The notes under the pieces: generated by a model
The model's input: the letters and a program-made list of their open reading frames with translations, nothing else
What the model was told of the DNA's origin: nothing
The model's database searches: none
From: [Eubacterium] yurii
GTDB lineage: Bacteria > Bacillota > Clostridia > Peptostreptococcales > Filifactoraceae
Length of the DNA stretch: 64,000 bases
Assembly: GCA_900167215.1 (NCBI GenBank)
Contig: FUZS01000005.1
Location: 124,001 to 188,000 of the forward strand
Direction: 5' to 3'
Made by a program: the position numbers and the translations under genes
In this document: positions 1 through 8,437 of the stretch, piece after piece
Layout of the letters: each line of letters begins with the position of its first letter
Position numbering within the stretch: position 1 is the stretch's first letter

Positions 1-18
1 ATAGTTTTTATAACCTTA

Positions 19-129
19 GACTAAAAGCCATTAAATTTTCGTATGATTATATTATGAAAAGTTATTGAAAGTAACAAAGACTTCTAAGTTTAGATAAAAT
101 AAAAAACTAAAACATTATAAGTGCTTAGT
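19..129 (-). repeat. MITE-like element, family B, diverged copy (B8)
   Basis: Read on the minus strand it begins TACTAAGCAC, continues with TTATAATG and ends GGCTTTTAGTC. This follows the family B layout seen at 24253, 36914, 37132 and 52827 (TACTAATCACC, TTATAATG, GGCTTTTTAA, TTTTTAGTA). It is more diverged than the others and its right end has lost the TA. The first six bases, TACTAA, read as Tyr-stop and end the cbiB gene. Confidence 0.5.
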
Positions 130-1075
130 AAGAAAATATAAGTATATTTATTGTGCAAACGACTAATATGCATAAAAATGTTACTATTCTAAGCATATTT
201 ACAGTTTTTGTTATGTCGTCTACATCAGCTTTTCTCAAATCGTCACCGATTTTTTGTTTTTCAACCAATCTTCCGCCGTAGTAGTGAGAGCCTCCCAACT
301 GTATGCCCAGTGCTCCTGCTGTAAGGCTCTCACTGTAGGCGCAATTGGGACTTAGGTGATTTTTTCTATCACGCATACATATCAAAAAGGCATTTTTATA
401 GTCAAGTCTAAGTAAGAATGCAGAGATAGTAAAAAATATAACTGACAATCTTGCAGGTATAAAATTTGCAACATCATCAGCCCTTGCTGATACTTTTCCA
501 AATTCCTCGTACTTTTCATTTCTATAGCCTATCATGGAGTCCAAGGTACTTATAGCCTTAAATGCCATTGCAAGAGGAACACCGCCTAAGCAAAGGTAGA
601 AAATCGGACTTATGACTCCGTCTACCGTATTTTCAGCAACAGTCTCTATTACAGCCTTGATAATTTGTGTAAAATCAAGCTCTTTAGTATCCCTGCCCAC
701 TATATATGACAGAGATTTTCTGCTGTTTTCCAAATCTTTTGCCCTAACTTGTCTTTGCACTTTTGCAGCTTCAACTTCCAGACACTTTGCTGATAAGACT
801 GTATAAGTCAGTAAGATTTCAACAGCGATTCCAAGGTAGGAATTTAAGCTGTAAGAAATGTTTATAAGTAAAAAAGTTGCACAGTAAGTAGTAACAACTA
901 CAATTAAAAATGTTATAAAACCGCTTAGTAATTTATTTATCGAGGTTGCAAAAAATAGTTTTTCAAGCCTTGCTATCATATTGCCTATGAATTTAACAGG
1001 ATGTGGAAAAGAGTAGGGATCTCCAAAAATCAAATCCAAAACATAGGCAAAAATGAGGATAAAATATGGAATCAT
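125..1075 (-). CDS. cbiB: Adenosylcobinamide-phosphate synthase CbiB/CobD
   Basis: Integral membrane enzyme that joins adenosylcobyric acid and an aminopropanol (phosphate) arm in the late, anaerobic cobalamin pathway. The 316-residue protein has the family opening LDLIFGDPYSFPHPV within the first 30 residues and several hydrophobic segments, including the family-typical N-terminal one. I place the start at 1075, not at the longer in-frame start at 1225, because TAGGAGA lies just upstream of this ATG and the extra 50 codons would run into the divergent rpoN leader. No other cobalamin gene is in view, so the rest of the pathway or a salvage set must lie to the left or elsewhere. The stop codon falls in a degenerate family B repeat, so the C-terminal end (ILIFSY) may differ from relatives. 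Confidence 0.9.
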   Translation of the reverse strand: MIPYFILIFAYVLDLIFGDPYSFPHPVKFIGNMIARLEKLFFATSINKLLSGFITFLIVVVTTYCATFLLINISYSLNSYLGIAVEILLTYTVLSAKCLEVEAAKVQRQVRAKDLENSRKSLSYIVGRDTKELDFTQIIKAVIETVAENTVDGVISPIFYLCLGGVPLAMAFKAISTLDSMIGYRNEKYEEFGKVSARADDVANFIPARLSVIFFTISAFLLRLDYKNAFLICMRDRKNHLSPNCAYSESLTAGALGIQLGGSHYYGGRLVEKQKIGDDLRKADVDDITKTVNMLRIVTFLCILVVCTINILIFSY

Positions 1076-1169
1076 GCTATCTCCTAAAAAAACAATTTTA
1101 AAAAATCGGAATTGGTAGTATAATATACTTAAGTAATATAGTAAATATAAAACAGAAACGGAGGTTCTT

Positions 1170-2483
1170 ATGAATAATTTAGAACTATCTTTAAAACAAA
1201 GACTCAGTATCTCCAATAAAATCATAACTTCTCTTGAAATAATGTCACTTAATATGATGGAACTTTATTCTTTTTTGGAAAAAGAAAGTGAAGAAAATGT
1301 ATTTATAGATTATGACTCATTTTTTGAGGACAAACTTTTCAGAGACTATATTAAAAATGACAATAATATCATAAAAAAAGATTATACCACAGATGAAGAA
1401 GAAATTGAAATATTTGACAGGGATAAATATGAGCCTACTCTCTTTGAGATTTTGCTTGAGCAATTAGGTACCAGCGATTTGTCTGAGGAAGAATATGTTG
1501 TGGGCGAATTGATAATACATAGTTTGGATCATGACGGATATATGAGAGATGACCTTGGCTATATAGCTGAGCTGGTACATACTGACGTAGCTACTGTCGA
1601 AAAAGTGCTGTCTCTTATCAAGACTTTCGAGCCTGTCGGAATAGGTGCAGGCAACTTGCAGGAATGTCTTATCTTGCAAGTTCCGGAAGATGAAGTGCTT
1701 ATGAGAAGGATAATTCAAAATCACATCAACGACCTTTACAAAAATAATCTTGACAAGATAGCTAAAAAGGAAAATATCAGCATAGAAGAAGTAAAGGAAG
1801 TCTTTGAAAAGATAAAAAAACTCAATCCAAGACCTTCAATAGGATATAAGAGTAATAATTACGAGTCCATGTATATATATCCGGATATATTTGTAGAAAT
1901 TGTGTCAGGGGAGCTTAAGCTATCTTTCAAAGATAGCATATCAAACATCCATGCCAATAAGTATTATCTGAGTCTGCTTGATGGCGATATAGACGATGAA
2001 ACAAGGGATTATCTGAAAAAGAAACTTACAAGAACCATGCTCATAATAGAAAGTATAAATAAAAGAAAAGAAACAATAGAAAAAATTGCAAACTTTATAA
2101 TAAATAGCCAAAAAAATCACATATTGTATGATGAGCCTCTACAAGACTTAAATATTAAGGATATATCTACAGCTTTGAATTTGTCAGAGTCTACAGTATC
2201 AAGAGCTATCAAGCACAAACATGTGCAGACCCCAAGACATATGTACAAGCTTAGAAATTTGCTTTCACTTCACTGTCAACATACTGCCAATGCAGTATCT
2301 AAAAACTACATCATGGACATGATAAAAAATATGATAGAAACAGAGGACAAAAAAGCCCCTCTATCTGATGAGAGGATAACAGAAATGCTCAATGACGAGG
2401 GCATAAGCATAAAAAGGAGAACAGTTTCTAAATATAGAGGAAAACTGTCAATTCCTACTGCAAAACTTAGAAAGGAATATTAA
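1170..2483 (+). CDS. rpoN: RNA polymerase sigma-54 factor
   Basis: Alternative sigma factor that directs RNA polymerase to -24/-12 promoters and needs AAA+ activators. The 437-residue product shows the three expected parts. Residues 1-45 form the activator-responsive region I (LELSLKQRLSISNK). The core-binding domain lies in the middle, and a helix-turn-helix (LNLSESTVSRAIKHK) is followed by the RpoN box KRRTVSKYR at about 415-423. The start is supported by ACGGAGG seven bases upstream. It is transcribed away from cbiB and stands alone. No activator with an AAA+ domain and no convincing -24/-12 promoter was found in this window, so its regulon lies elsewhere. Confidence 0.96.
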   Translation: MNNLELSLKQRLSISNKIITSLEIMSLNMMELYSFLEKESEENVFIDYDSFFEDKLFRDYIKNDNNIIKKDYTTDEEEIEIFDRDKYEPTLFEILLEQLGTSDLSEEEYVVGELIIHSLDHDGYMRDDLGYIAELVHTDVATVEKVLSLIKTFEPVGIGAGNLQECLILQVPEDEVLMRRIIQNHINDLYKNNLDKIAKKENISIEEVKEVFEKIKKLNPRPSIGYKSNNYESMYIYPDIFVEIVSGELKLSFKDSISNIHANKYYLSLLDGDIDDETRDYLKKKLTRTMLIIESINKRKETIEKIANFIINSQKNHILYDEPLQDLNIKDISTALNLSESTVSRAIKHKHVQTPRHMYKLRNLLSLHCQHTANAVSKNYIMDMIKNMIETEDKKAPLSDERITEMLNDEGISIKRRTVSKYRGKLSIPTAKLRKEY

Positions 2484-2833
2484 AAAAAATAGATTTTTAG
2501 TATTGAAATTAAGTTGAAAAAAACATATAATATTTCAGATATAATACTTTTATAGTAGCTTATGATATTTCGTTAAAATATCAGTGTTAGTATCTACTGG
2601 AGATATGGAAATTTACAATGCTGTAATATTGTAAATACAGCTTTATTTTTATCCGATATATTAGGGAAAAATTCTCTGGAAATATAAAAAATAAATTTAG
2701 TTTAATTAAAAAATTAAATCTTAATATTATAAATCAAAGTATAGATTGATTCTATTCTTAAGTTTTAATAAAATAGCTATTGAATCAGCATAGGAAATCA
2801 TGATATATAATCTTAAAGATAGGGGGTGAGATA
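2484..2833. other. Intergenic region without a gene
   Basis: AT-rich spacer between rpoN and the GGDEF gene. It holds a small hairpin around 2619-2640 (GCTGTA ... TACAGC) without a T-tract. No riboswitch signature, including the c-di-GMP GEMM motif, was recognised. Confidence 0.5.
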
Positions 2834-4186
2834 TTGGAAAAGCATTGTGATTGTGATTTGCATTTGTACAAGCGTACTTTCGATGCTACTGAGCAATTTA
2901 TAACTGTACTTGATAATATGATGTGCATAAAAACTGCAAACAAGGCCTTCCTTGATCTCATTCACGAAGAAGAGATTGAAAAAATCTACAATACTCCATA
3001 CTGGGAGATACCACTGTGGTCTCACAGCTATGATGTACAAAACAGAATAATGTTCGCTATTGAAGAGATATATCTTGGATCTGAGGTAAAGTTTGAAACT
3101 ACATACTCAACACCGGATGATGAAGTGAGATACGTAGAATTTACCATAAAACCCATCTTTGATGAGAACGGAGAAATAGAGTTACTCATTGCTATGGGCT
3201 ATGATGTTACTGATATAAAATCAGCAGAGAGTGAGCTGGAGAGAAAAGAAAGAGAATTGGAAATATTTTTCAATGCCAGCTTGGACGGATATCTTATTCG
3301 AAGACTGGAAAAACCTGTAAGGTTAGACTATTTAAATTTAGAAGATATGTTCGAACTTACCTATCCTTATGAGAAGGTAAGTAAGTATAATGAATCATTT
3401 GTCTATTTGACTGAGGTATCAGCTGAAAAATGTAACGGATATGACCTTTTTGATAATTCCAATATCTATACGAATAGGGAAGAACTCAAAGGATATTTTC
3501 CTGATTTTGTGACAAAGGGAAATAAGAAGTTTGAAAAGAATTTCGTGTTGAAGGACGGGACAAAGAGGTATCTTGAATTTACCTCAGTAGCGATAATAAA
3601 TGATGATTTTTATGCAGGTGCTTTTTATATAGTTAAGGATATTACATCAAGAAAGAAATATGAAGAAAAACTCTTTAATCTTGCCAACTTTGATATGCTC
3701 ACTTCCATTTCCAACAGGAGATACTTTATCTTCCAAGTAGAGCAGATTATGGAAAGTGATGATTTTTCTGAAGCTACCATATGCACCTTTGACATCGATA
3801 ATTTTAAGAGTGTAAATGACAACTATGGACATGATATAGGGGATAGGGCACTTGCAGATATTGCCAAGCTTATGAATGATAAACTTGAAGGTATAGGCAT
3901 AGTGGCAAGAATGGGTGGAGAAGAATTTTCAGCATTTTTAAATTGCAGGCTTGAGGATGCAGGGGACATGGTTGATGACTTACTCCATGCAGTGAGAAAT
4001 ATAAAGATTGAGCTGGAAGACTATCATGCATCTCTGAGATTTACATTGAGTGGAGGTATAGCAAGGGTAAGAAAAGGCGATAAGTTGGATAAGTTTTTGA
4101 AAAAGGCGGATACGGCTCTTTATGATGCCAAACATCAGGGAAGAGACAGGTATTGTATAGCCAAGGAGGATATGGATGAGATATGA
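2834..4186 (+). CDS. PAS domain diguanylate cyclase (GGDEF)
   Basis: Makes cyclic di-GMP from two GTP. The 450-residue protein has no signal peptide or membrane segment, so it should be cytosolic. Two PAS-like sensor domains (about 10-130 and 135-270; the first ends IAMGYDVTDI, the second AFYIVKDITS) precede a GGDEF domain starting at FDMLTSISNRR. The active-site loop is intact as GGEEF at 361-365. The inhibitory I-site (RxxD, nine residues before the loop) is replaced by ExxG, so product inhibition through that site is unlikely. The start is a TTG at 2834 with a strong AGGGGGTGAG site. The 3' end overlaps the next gene by 11 bases, which suggests translational coupling. The PAS ligand cannot be told from sequence. 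Confidence 0.92.
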   Translation: MEKHCDCDLHLYKRTFDATEQFITVLDNMMCIKTANKAFLDLIHEEEIEKIYNTPYWEIPLWSHSYDVQNRIMFAIEEIYLGSEVKFETTYSTPDDEVRYVEFTIKPIFDENGEIELLIAMGYDVTDIKSAESELERKERELEIFFNASLDGYLIRRLEKPVRLDYLNLEDMFELTYPYEKVSKYNESFVYLTEVSAEKCNGYDLFDNSNIYTNREELKGYFPDFVTKGNKKFEKNFVLKDGTKRYLEFTSVAIINDDFYAGAFYIVKDITSRKKYEEKLFNLANFDMLTSISNRRYFIFQVEQIMESDDFSEATICTFDIDNFKSVNDNYGHDIGDRALADIAKLMNDKLEGIGIVARMGGEEFSAFLNCRLEDAGDMVDDLLHAVRNIKIELEDYHASLRFTLSGGIARVRKGDKLDKFLKKADTALYDAKHQGRDRYCIAKEDMDEI

Positions 4187-5066
4187 AGGGATGGTCTACA
4201 GACCGCCAAGTGAGGCATATAGCCTTATAGTACAAGTTACTACAGGATGTTCACAAAATACCTGTACTTTTTGTGCAATGTACAAGGAAGCAAAATTTAA
4301 GATAAGAAGCCTTAAAGATATAAAGGAAGATTTTTTATATGCAAAGGCTCATTACAGAGGAATAGATAGGATATTTTTGGCTGATGGAGACGCTCTTATC
4401 ATGCCGTTTGAAGATCTGCTTGAGATTTTAAAATTCATAGAGGAGCTTTTTCCAAATCTGGACAGAGTATCACTTTATGCCTCACCACGTTCTATATTAG
4501 GTAAGACAAAGGAACAACTTGAGATATTGAGAGCTCACAATCTTAAGCTTGCCTATCTGGGAATAGAAAGTGGTAGCGACAAGGTGCTCAAAGACATCAA
4601 AAAACGTGCGACAGCTGATGAAATAATACGTGCCGGAAAGATGATAAGAGAAGCAGGTATAAAACTTTCAGCCACTTTGATAATGGGACTTGGAGGTGTA
4701 AAAGACAGCAAAGAGCATGTAAGAGGTTCTATAGAAGTATTAAATGCAATTAATCCTGACTATCTTGGTCTTATGACCTTGCTTGTAAAATCAGGCACTG
4801 AAATATATGATGACGTACAAGAGGGCAAGTTTATACAACTTAAGCCTGAGGAAATACTGCTTGAGACTTTGGAGCTGATAAAGGGAGTGGAATTAAATGG
4901 CACAGTGGTAAGAAGTAATCACGTGTCAAATTACGCACATGTAAGTGGAGTCTTAAATAAGGATAAGGCGAGTATAATCAGACAGCTTGAAGTAGCGCTT
5001 GAAAACACTGATTTTGCCATGAGCAAATTGATGAGAGACAGATATGCCAGACAGACGGGTCTATAA
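4176..5066 (+). CDS. Radical SAM protein of unknown substrate
   Basis: The 296-residue protein has a cluster-binding motif of the spacing CX4CX2C at Cys25, Cys30 and Cys33 (GCSQNTCTFCAMY), followed by a TIM-barrel pattern. SAM-binding features include FLADGDALIM and YLGIESGSDKVL. It lacks a C-terminal SPASM domain, a TRAM domain or a B12-binding domain, so it is a minimal radical SAM enzyme. Relatives with this motif are often loosely annotated as coproporphyrinogen oxidase-like or Elp3-like, and I do not assign a reaction. The start overlaps the GGDEF gene by 11 bases with AAGGAGGA upstream, so both are probably co-expressed. A terminator hairpin follows. Confidence 0.88.
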   Translation: MRYEGMVYRPPSEAYSLIVQVTTGCSQNTCTFCAMYKEAKFKIRSLKDIKEDFLYAKAHYRGIDRIFLADGDALIMPFEDLLEILKFIEELFPNLDRVSLYASPRSILGKTKEQLEILRAHNLKLAYLGIESGSDKVLKDIKKRATADEIIRAGKMIREAGIKLSATLIMGLGGVKDSKEHVRGSIEVLNAINPDYLGLMTLLVKSGTEIYDDVQEGKFIQLKPEEILLETLELIKGVELNGTVVRSNHVSNYAHVSGVLNKDKASIIRQLEVALENTDFAMSKLMRDRYARQTGL

Positions 5067-5070
5067 TTGA

Positions 5071-5096
5071 TAACTCCTGCATGGGAGTTATTTTAT
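5071..5096 (+). terminator. Intrinsic terminator after the radical SAM gene
   Basis: Perfect 7-bp stem TAACTCC/GGAGTTA with a six-base loop, followed by TTTTAT. It separates the GGDEF/radical SAM pair from maf-radC. Confidence 0.75.
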
Positions 5097-5118
5097 TAGC
5101 TATCGACAAGGAGAAAAT

Positions 5119-5709
5119 ATGAAACTTATCTTAGCCTCATCCTCACCGAGGAGAAAGGACATATTAGATTTATTTAGAGTAAAATATACTATAGATACTA
5201 CAGATGTGGAAGACAATCTAAAGCTCACATCAAAGTCATATATCAATGCTATGACAAGTGCATTTATGAAAGCAAATGCAGTATTTGAAAAAAACTTAGA
5301 GTACAAAGATGATATAATAGTGCTTGGAGCAGATACCATAGTTACTATAGGAGATTATGAATTCGGCAAACCAAAGGATGACGAGGATCAGATAAAGACA
5401 CTTAAGTTTTTGTCAGGCACTGTACACGATGTAATTACAGGATTTGCCATAATAGGAGAAAAGTTTAAATACACTGATTATGTAAGGACAAGGGTGAAAT
5501 TTAAAGAAATTTCCGATGATATGATAATAAACTATGTCAGATCAAAAGAAGGAGTGGATAAGGCAGGTTCATATACTCTAAACGGTATAAGCTCAGTGTT
5601 TGTGGAAAAGGTGGATGGAGATTATTTCAATGTGATAGGGCTGCCTATTTCTCGTATATATGATGTCATGAAAGAAAAATTTGACTTTGACTTGTTGCAA
5701 AGTTTGTAG
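5119..5709 (+). CDS. maf: Maf family nucleotide pyrophosphatase
   Basis: House-cleaning hydrolase acting on dTTP/UTP-type and modified nucleoside triphosphates, historically named as a septum-formation inhibitor. The 196-residue protein starts KLILASSSPRRKDIL, the Maf signature with Ser, Arg and Arg/Lys. It has the catalytic-acid stretch VLGADTIV and ends with the conserved GDYFNVIGLPISR. AAGGAG precedes the ATG. radC follows after 11 bases, the usual Firmicute pairing. In many relatives this pair continues into mreBCD and minCD, but here those genes are not adjacent. Confidence 0.95.
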   Translation: MKLILASSSPRRKDILDLFRVKYTIDTTDVEDNLKLTSKSYINAMTSAFMKANAVFEKNLEYKDDIIVLGADTIVTIGDYEFGKPKDDEDQIKTLKFLSGTVHDVITGFAIIGEKFKYTDYVRTRVKFKEISDDMIINYVRSKEGVDKAGSYTLNGISSVFVEKVDGDYFNVIGLPISRIYDVMKEKFDFDLLQSL

Positions 5710-5720
5710 GCAGGTGAGTC

Positions 5721-6410
5721 ATGGAAAACAAGACCATAAAGGAGATGGATAAATCTTTAAGACCGAGAGAAAAACTCTTATCAGGCGGTGTCAGTACATT
5801 AAGTGACGAGGAACTGCTTGCAATATTTATAGATAAGGGTACAAAAGATTGCAATGCCATAGAAATAGCCAAACAATTGATAGAGCTTGCGGGTGATTTG
5901 TCCAATCTTGCCAAGTTTGATGTCAATATGATGACCAGGATAAAGGGCATAGGAGTGGCAAAGGCTTGTAAGATAGTGTCTGCCATAGAGTTTGCAAACA
6001 GGGTGGTCAAAAACTCCGCTAAGAAAAAAGATGAGTCCATAACATCACCAAAGCAACTTATAGATATGTTCAGCATGGAGTTTGAGACCTTAAATGTGGA
6101 AGTATTTAAGATTATATGCTTAGATACTAAAAAACATATAATCTATGATAAAAACTTGAGCGTAGGAGTGGCAAACGCTACAGCAATTACTGCAAGAGAA
6201 GTATTTAAAGAGGCTGTATTAAGACATGCTGTGTCAGTCATAGTAATGCACAATCATCCAAGTAAAAATCCTTCACCAAGTGATCAGGATATAGCTCTTA
6301 CAAGGAAATTGGTCGATGCCGGAAGATGCTTGGACATAGATTTGACTGACCACATAATCTATGGCTCTATTGAAAACTACTATAGTTTTAGGGAAAACAG
6401 CAGGATTTGA
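5721..6410 (+). CDS. radC: RadC family JAB/MPN domain protein
   Basis: Conserved protein historically linked to DNA repair; its biochemical role is unsettled. The 229-residue product has N-terminal helix-hairpin-helix segments (KGIGVAKACKI). A C-terminal JAMM metalloprotease-like motif, MHNHPSKNPSPSDQD, has both His, the Ser and the Asp in place. It lies 11 bases after maf and has GGTGAG upstream of the start, so the two are most likely one transcript. Length and motif order are normal for the family. Confidence 0.94.
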   Translation: MENKTIKEMDKSLRPREKLLSGGVSTLSDEELLAIFIDKGTKDCNAIEIAKQLIELAGDLSNLAKFDVNMMTRIKGIGVAKACKIVSAIEFANRVVKNSAKKKDESITSPKQLIDMFSMEFETLNVEVFKIICLDTKKHIIYDKNLSVGVANATAITAREVFKEAVLRHAVSVIVMHNHPSKNPSPSDQDIALTRKLVDAGRCLDIDLTDHIIYGSIENYYSFRENSRI

Positions 6411-6509
6411 AAAATATTGGCAAAATGGAAAATAGCACTTTAATTTTACATGATTATATTATATAATTTTTTGTAAATAGATTTTGAATAATTATTACAG
6501 GAGATAGAC

Positions 6510-7154
6510 ATGGAAAATCAAGATATATTTTCAAAAATAGATCATACGGTATTAAAAGCTTTTACAACATGGGTAGACATTGAAAAATTATGTGATGAAG
6601 CCATAAAATACAAGACAGCAAGTGTATGCGTACCGCCATGTTATGTAAAAAGAATAAAGGAAAAATACAAGGAAAATCTTAAAATATGTACAGTAATAGG
6701 CTTTCCTTTAGGCTACAATCCTACTGAAGTAAAGGAACTTGAAACTGTATGTGCTCTAAGAGATGGAGCAGACGAGATAGATATGGTGATAAATATCTGT
6801 GAACTTAAAAACGGCAATTTCGACTATGTGGAAGATGAGATTGCAAGACTTAGAAAATTGACAAAGGGCAAGATACTAAAGGTAATAGTGGAGACTTGCT
6901 ACCTGACTGAAGAAGAAAAGATAAGACTTTGCAATATTGTAAGCAAGGTCAAAGCTGACTTTATAAAGACGAGTACAGGATTTGGAAGTGGCGGAGCTAC
7001 AATAGAAGATGTCAAATTATTCAAAGAACATATATCAAAGGACGTACAAATAAAGGCATCAGGTGGAATAAAGACTAAGGAAGATATGATTTCGTATCTA
7101 AATGAAGGTTGCCAAAGATTGGGAACAAGCTCTGCATCGGTATTGGCAAATTAG
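6510..7154 (+). CDS. deoC: Deoxyribose-phosphate aldolase
   Basis: Cleaves 2-deoxyribose-5-phosphate to glyceraldehyde-3-phosphate and acetaldehyde in deoxynucleoside catabolism. The 214-residue TIM barrel has the Schiff-base lysine in FIKTSTGF, the proton-relay lysine in IKASGGIK and the conserved EIDMVINI strand. ACAGGAG lies seven bases before the ATG. The following nucleoside-binding lipoprotein gene starts nine bases after its stop, so uptake and breakdown of nucleosides are probably co-expressed. Confidence 0.96.
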   Translation: MENQDIFSKIDHTVLKAFTTWVDIEKLCDEAIKYKTASVCVPPCYVKRIKEKYKENLKICTVIGFPLGYNPTEVKELETVCALRDGADEIDMVINICELKNGNFDYVEDEIARLRKLTKGKILKVIVETCYLTEEEKIRLCNIVSKVKADFIKTSTGFGSGGATIEDVKLFKEHISKDVQIKASGGIKTKEDMISYLNEGCQRLGTSSASVLAN

Positions 7155-7163
7155 AGGTAGTAG

Positions 7164-8288
7164 ATGAGAAAAAAGTTGTTTATATTCTCTCTCTTATCTA
7201 TAGTTTTGATTATGGTAGGAGCGTGTAGCTACAACAATACTAAAAAACAAAGCAAGTTAAAAGTAAATATGGATGATAACGGCTCAGCTGAAATAGCTAT
7301 GCTTGTTGATATCGGTGATGTTGATGATAAGTCTTTCAAAGAGGGTATATTTGATGCTGTAAGTAAATTTGCTGGGGAAAAAGGCAAGACTTACAACTAC
7401 TATATTCCTGAAGAAAAAAGTGATTACTCCGTGATAAAATCCATAGAAAATGCGATAAATCACGGAGCAAAGGTAATAGTCGCACCCGGATATTGGTTTA
7501 AGAAACCGATAGATGTGGTGCAAAATAAGTATAAGGATGTAAAGTTTATAATAACCGACACAGCCCCATACTGCGAAGACATAAAAATGTATGAAATAGG
7601 CGAAAATACCTTTGCCTTCCTATTTTCAGAGCATGAAGCAGGATATCTTGCAGGCTATGCAATGGTCATGGAAGGCTTTGAAAATATAGGTTTTATGGGT
7701 GGTATTAAATCACCTTCCGTAGAGAACTTCGGCTACGGATATATACAAGGCATCAATGATGCCGCTAAGGAGAAAGGTCTTAGGAAAAAGTCCATAAAAT
7801 TAAAGTATACGTATTTGGAAAGTTTTGAGGAAAGTGCCGATCATGAGTATAACGCATCTTCATGGTTTGCAGGGAATACTCAGGTTATATTTGCCTGTGC
7901 AGGTCAGGCAGGCTTATCTGTTATGAAAGCTGCTGAAAAATACAAGGACAAGTATGTGGTAGGAGTAGATATAGATCAATCTTCTCAAAGTGACAGAGTA
8001 ATAACATCAGCTATTAAAGATTCAAAAAGAGCTGTATATGAAGAACTCAAAAAGATTTACAATGGTGATTTTGAAGGTGGAAAATACACAAAATACGGTG
8101 TTAAAGAGGGATATATATACTTGGAAATGGAAAAGTCAAGATTCAAAAACTTTTCAAAAAAACAATATAATAAACTTGTAAAAGAAATATCTGTTGGAAA
8201 GATAAAGGTTAAGAACAAGACTTCAGAGGATAATAATCAAAAGGATATTATGGCTCTTGATTATGTATCTGTAGATTTTGAGTATTAG
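7164..8288 (+). CDS. BMP/Med-family nucleoside-binding lipoprotein
   Basis: Substrate-binding protein of the basic membrane protein (PnrA/Med) family, normally serving a purine-nucleoside ABC transporter. The 374-residue precursor has an n-region MRKKLF, a hydrophobic core and the lipobox VGAC, so it should be lipid-anchored at Cys21. The mature part carries family patterns such as VDDKSFKEGIFDAV, YLAGYAMVMEGFENIGFMGG and VVGVDIDQSSQS. No permease or ATPase genes follow, so it either uses a transporter encoded elsewhere or acts as a sensor-like Med protein. The context with deoC supports a nucleoside ligand (inference). Confidence 0.88.
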   Translation: MRKKLFIFSLLSIVLIMVGACSYNNTKKQSKLKVNMDDNGSAEIAMLVDIGDVDDKSFKEGIFDAVSKFAGEKGKTYNYYIPEEKSDYSVIKSIENAINHGAKVIVAPGYWFKKPIDVVQNKYKDVKFIITDTAPYCEDIKMYEIGENTFAFLFSEHEAGYLAGYAMVMEGFENIGFMGGIKSPSVENFGYGYIQGINDAAKEKGLRKKSIKLKYTYLESFEESADHEYNASSWFAGNTQVIFACAGQAGLSVMKAAEKYKDKYVVGVDIDQSSQSDRVITSAIKDSKRAVYEELKKIYNGDFEGGKYTKYGVKEGYIYLEMEKSRFKNFSKKQYNKLVKEISVGKIKVKNKTSEDNNQKDIMALDYVSVDFEY

Positions 8289-8368
8289 CAGTACAAGTCG
8301 ATTTAAGCACAAAAGATGCTTAGTGTAAAAAAATTTTTTATTTTGACTTACACTTTTGTTATAGCACA

Positions 8369-8387
8369 GGACTTATTGAATAAGTCC
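8369..8387. promoter_or_regulatory. Perfect palindrome upstream of the DUF1576 gene
   Basis: GGACTTATT-G-AATAAGTCC is a 9-bp perfect dyad about 50 bases before the DUF1576 start. A second inverted repeat, AGTGTAA ... TTACACT, lies just upstream at about 8321-8354. No T-tract follows the dyad. It may be an operator, perhaps for the IclR-type regulator encoded in the same cluster, but this is inference from position only. Confidence 0.4.
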
Positions 8388-8437
8388 CACTATACTGATG
8401 AAAAGAGGGATGTTTTTATTAGAAGGAGTGTTTTAAT

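Noticed and set aside
1076-1225. 50-codon N-terminal extension of CbiB
   Set aside because: A good ribosome site (TAGGAGA) lies before the internal ATG at 1075 and the family's conserved start begins there; the extension would overlap divergent rpoN.
6411-6440. Possible sigma-54 promoter TTGGCA ... TAGCA upstream of deoC
   Set aside because: The distance between the GG and GC elements is 16 rather than 12 bases.
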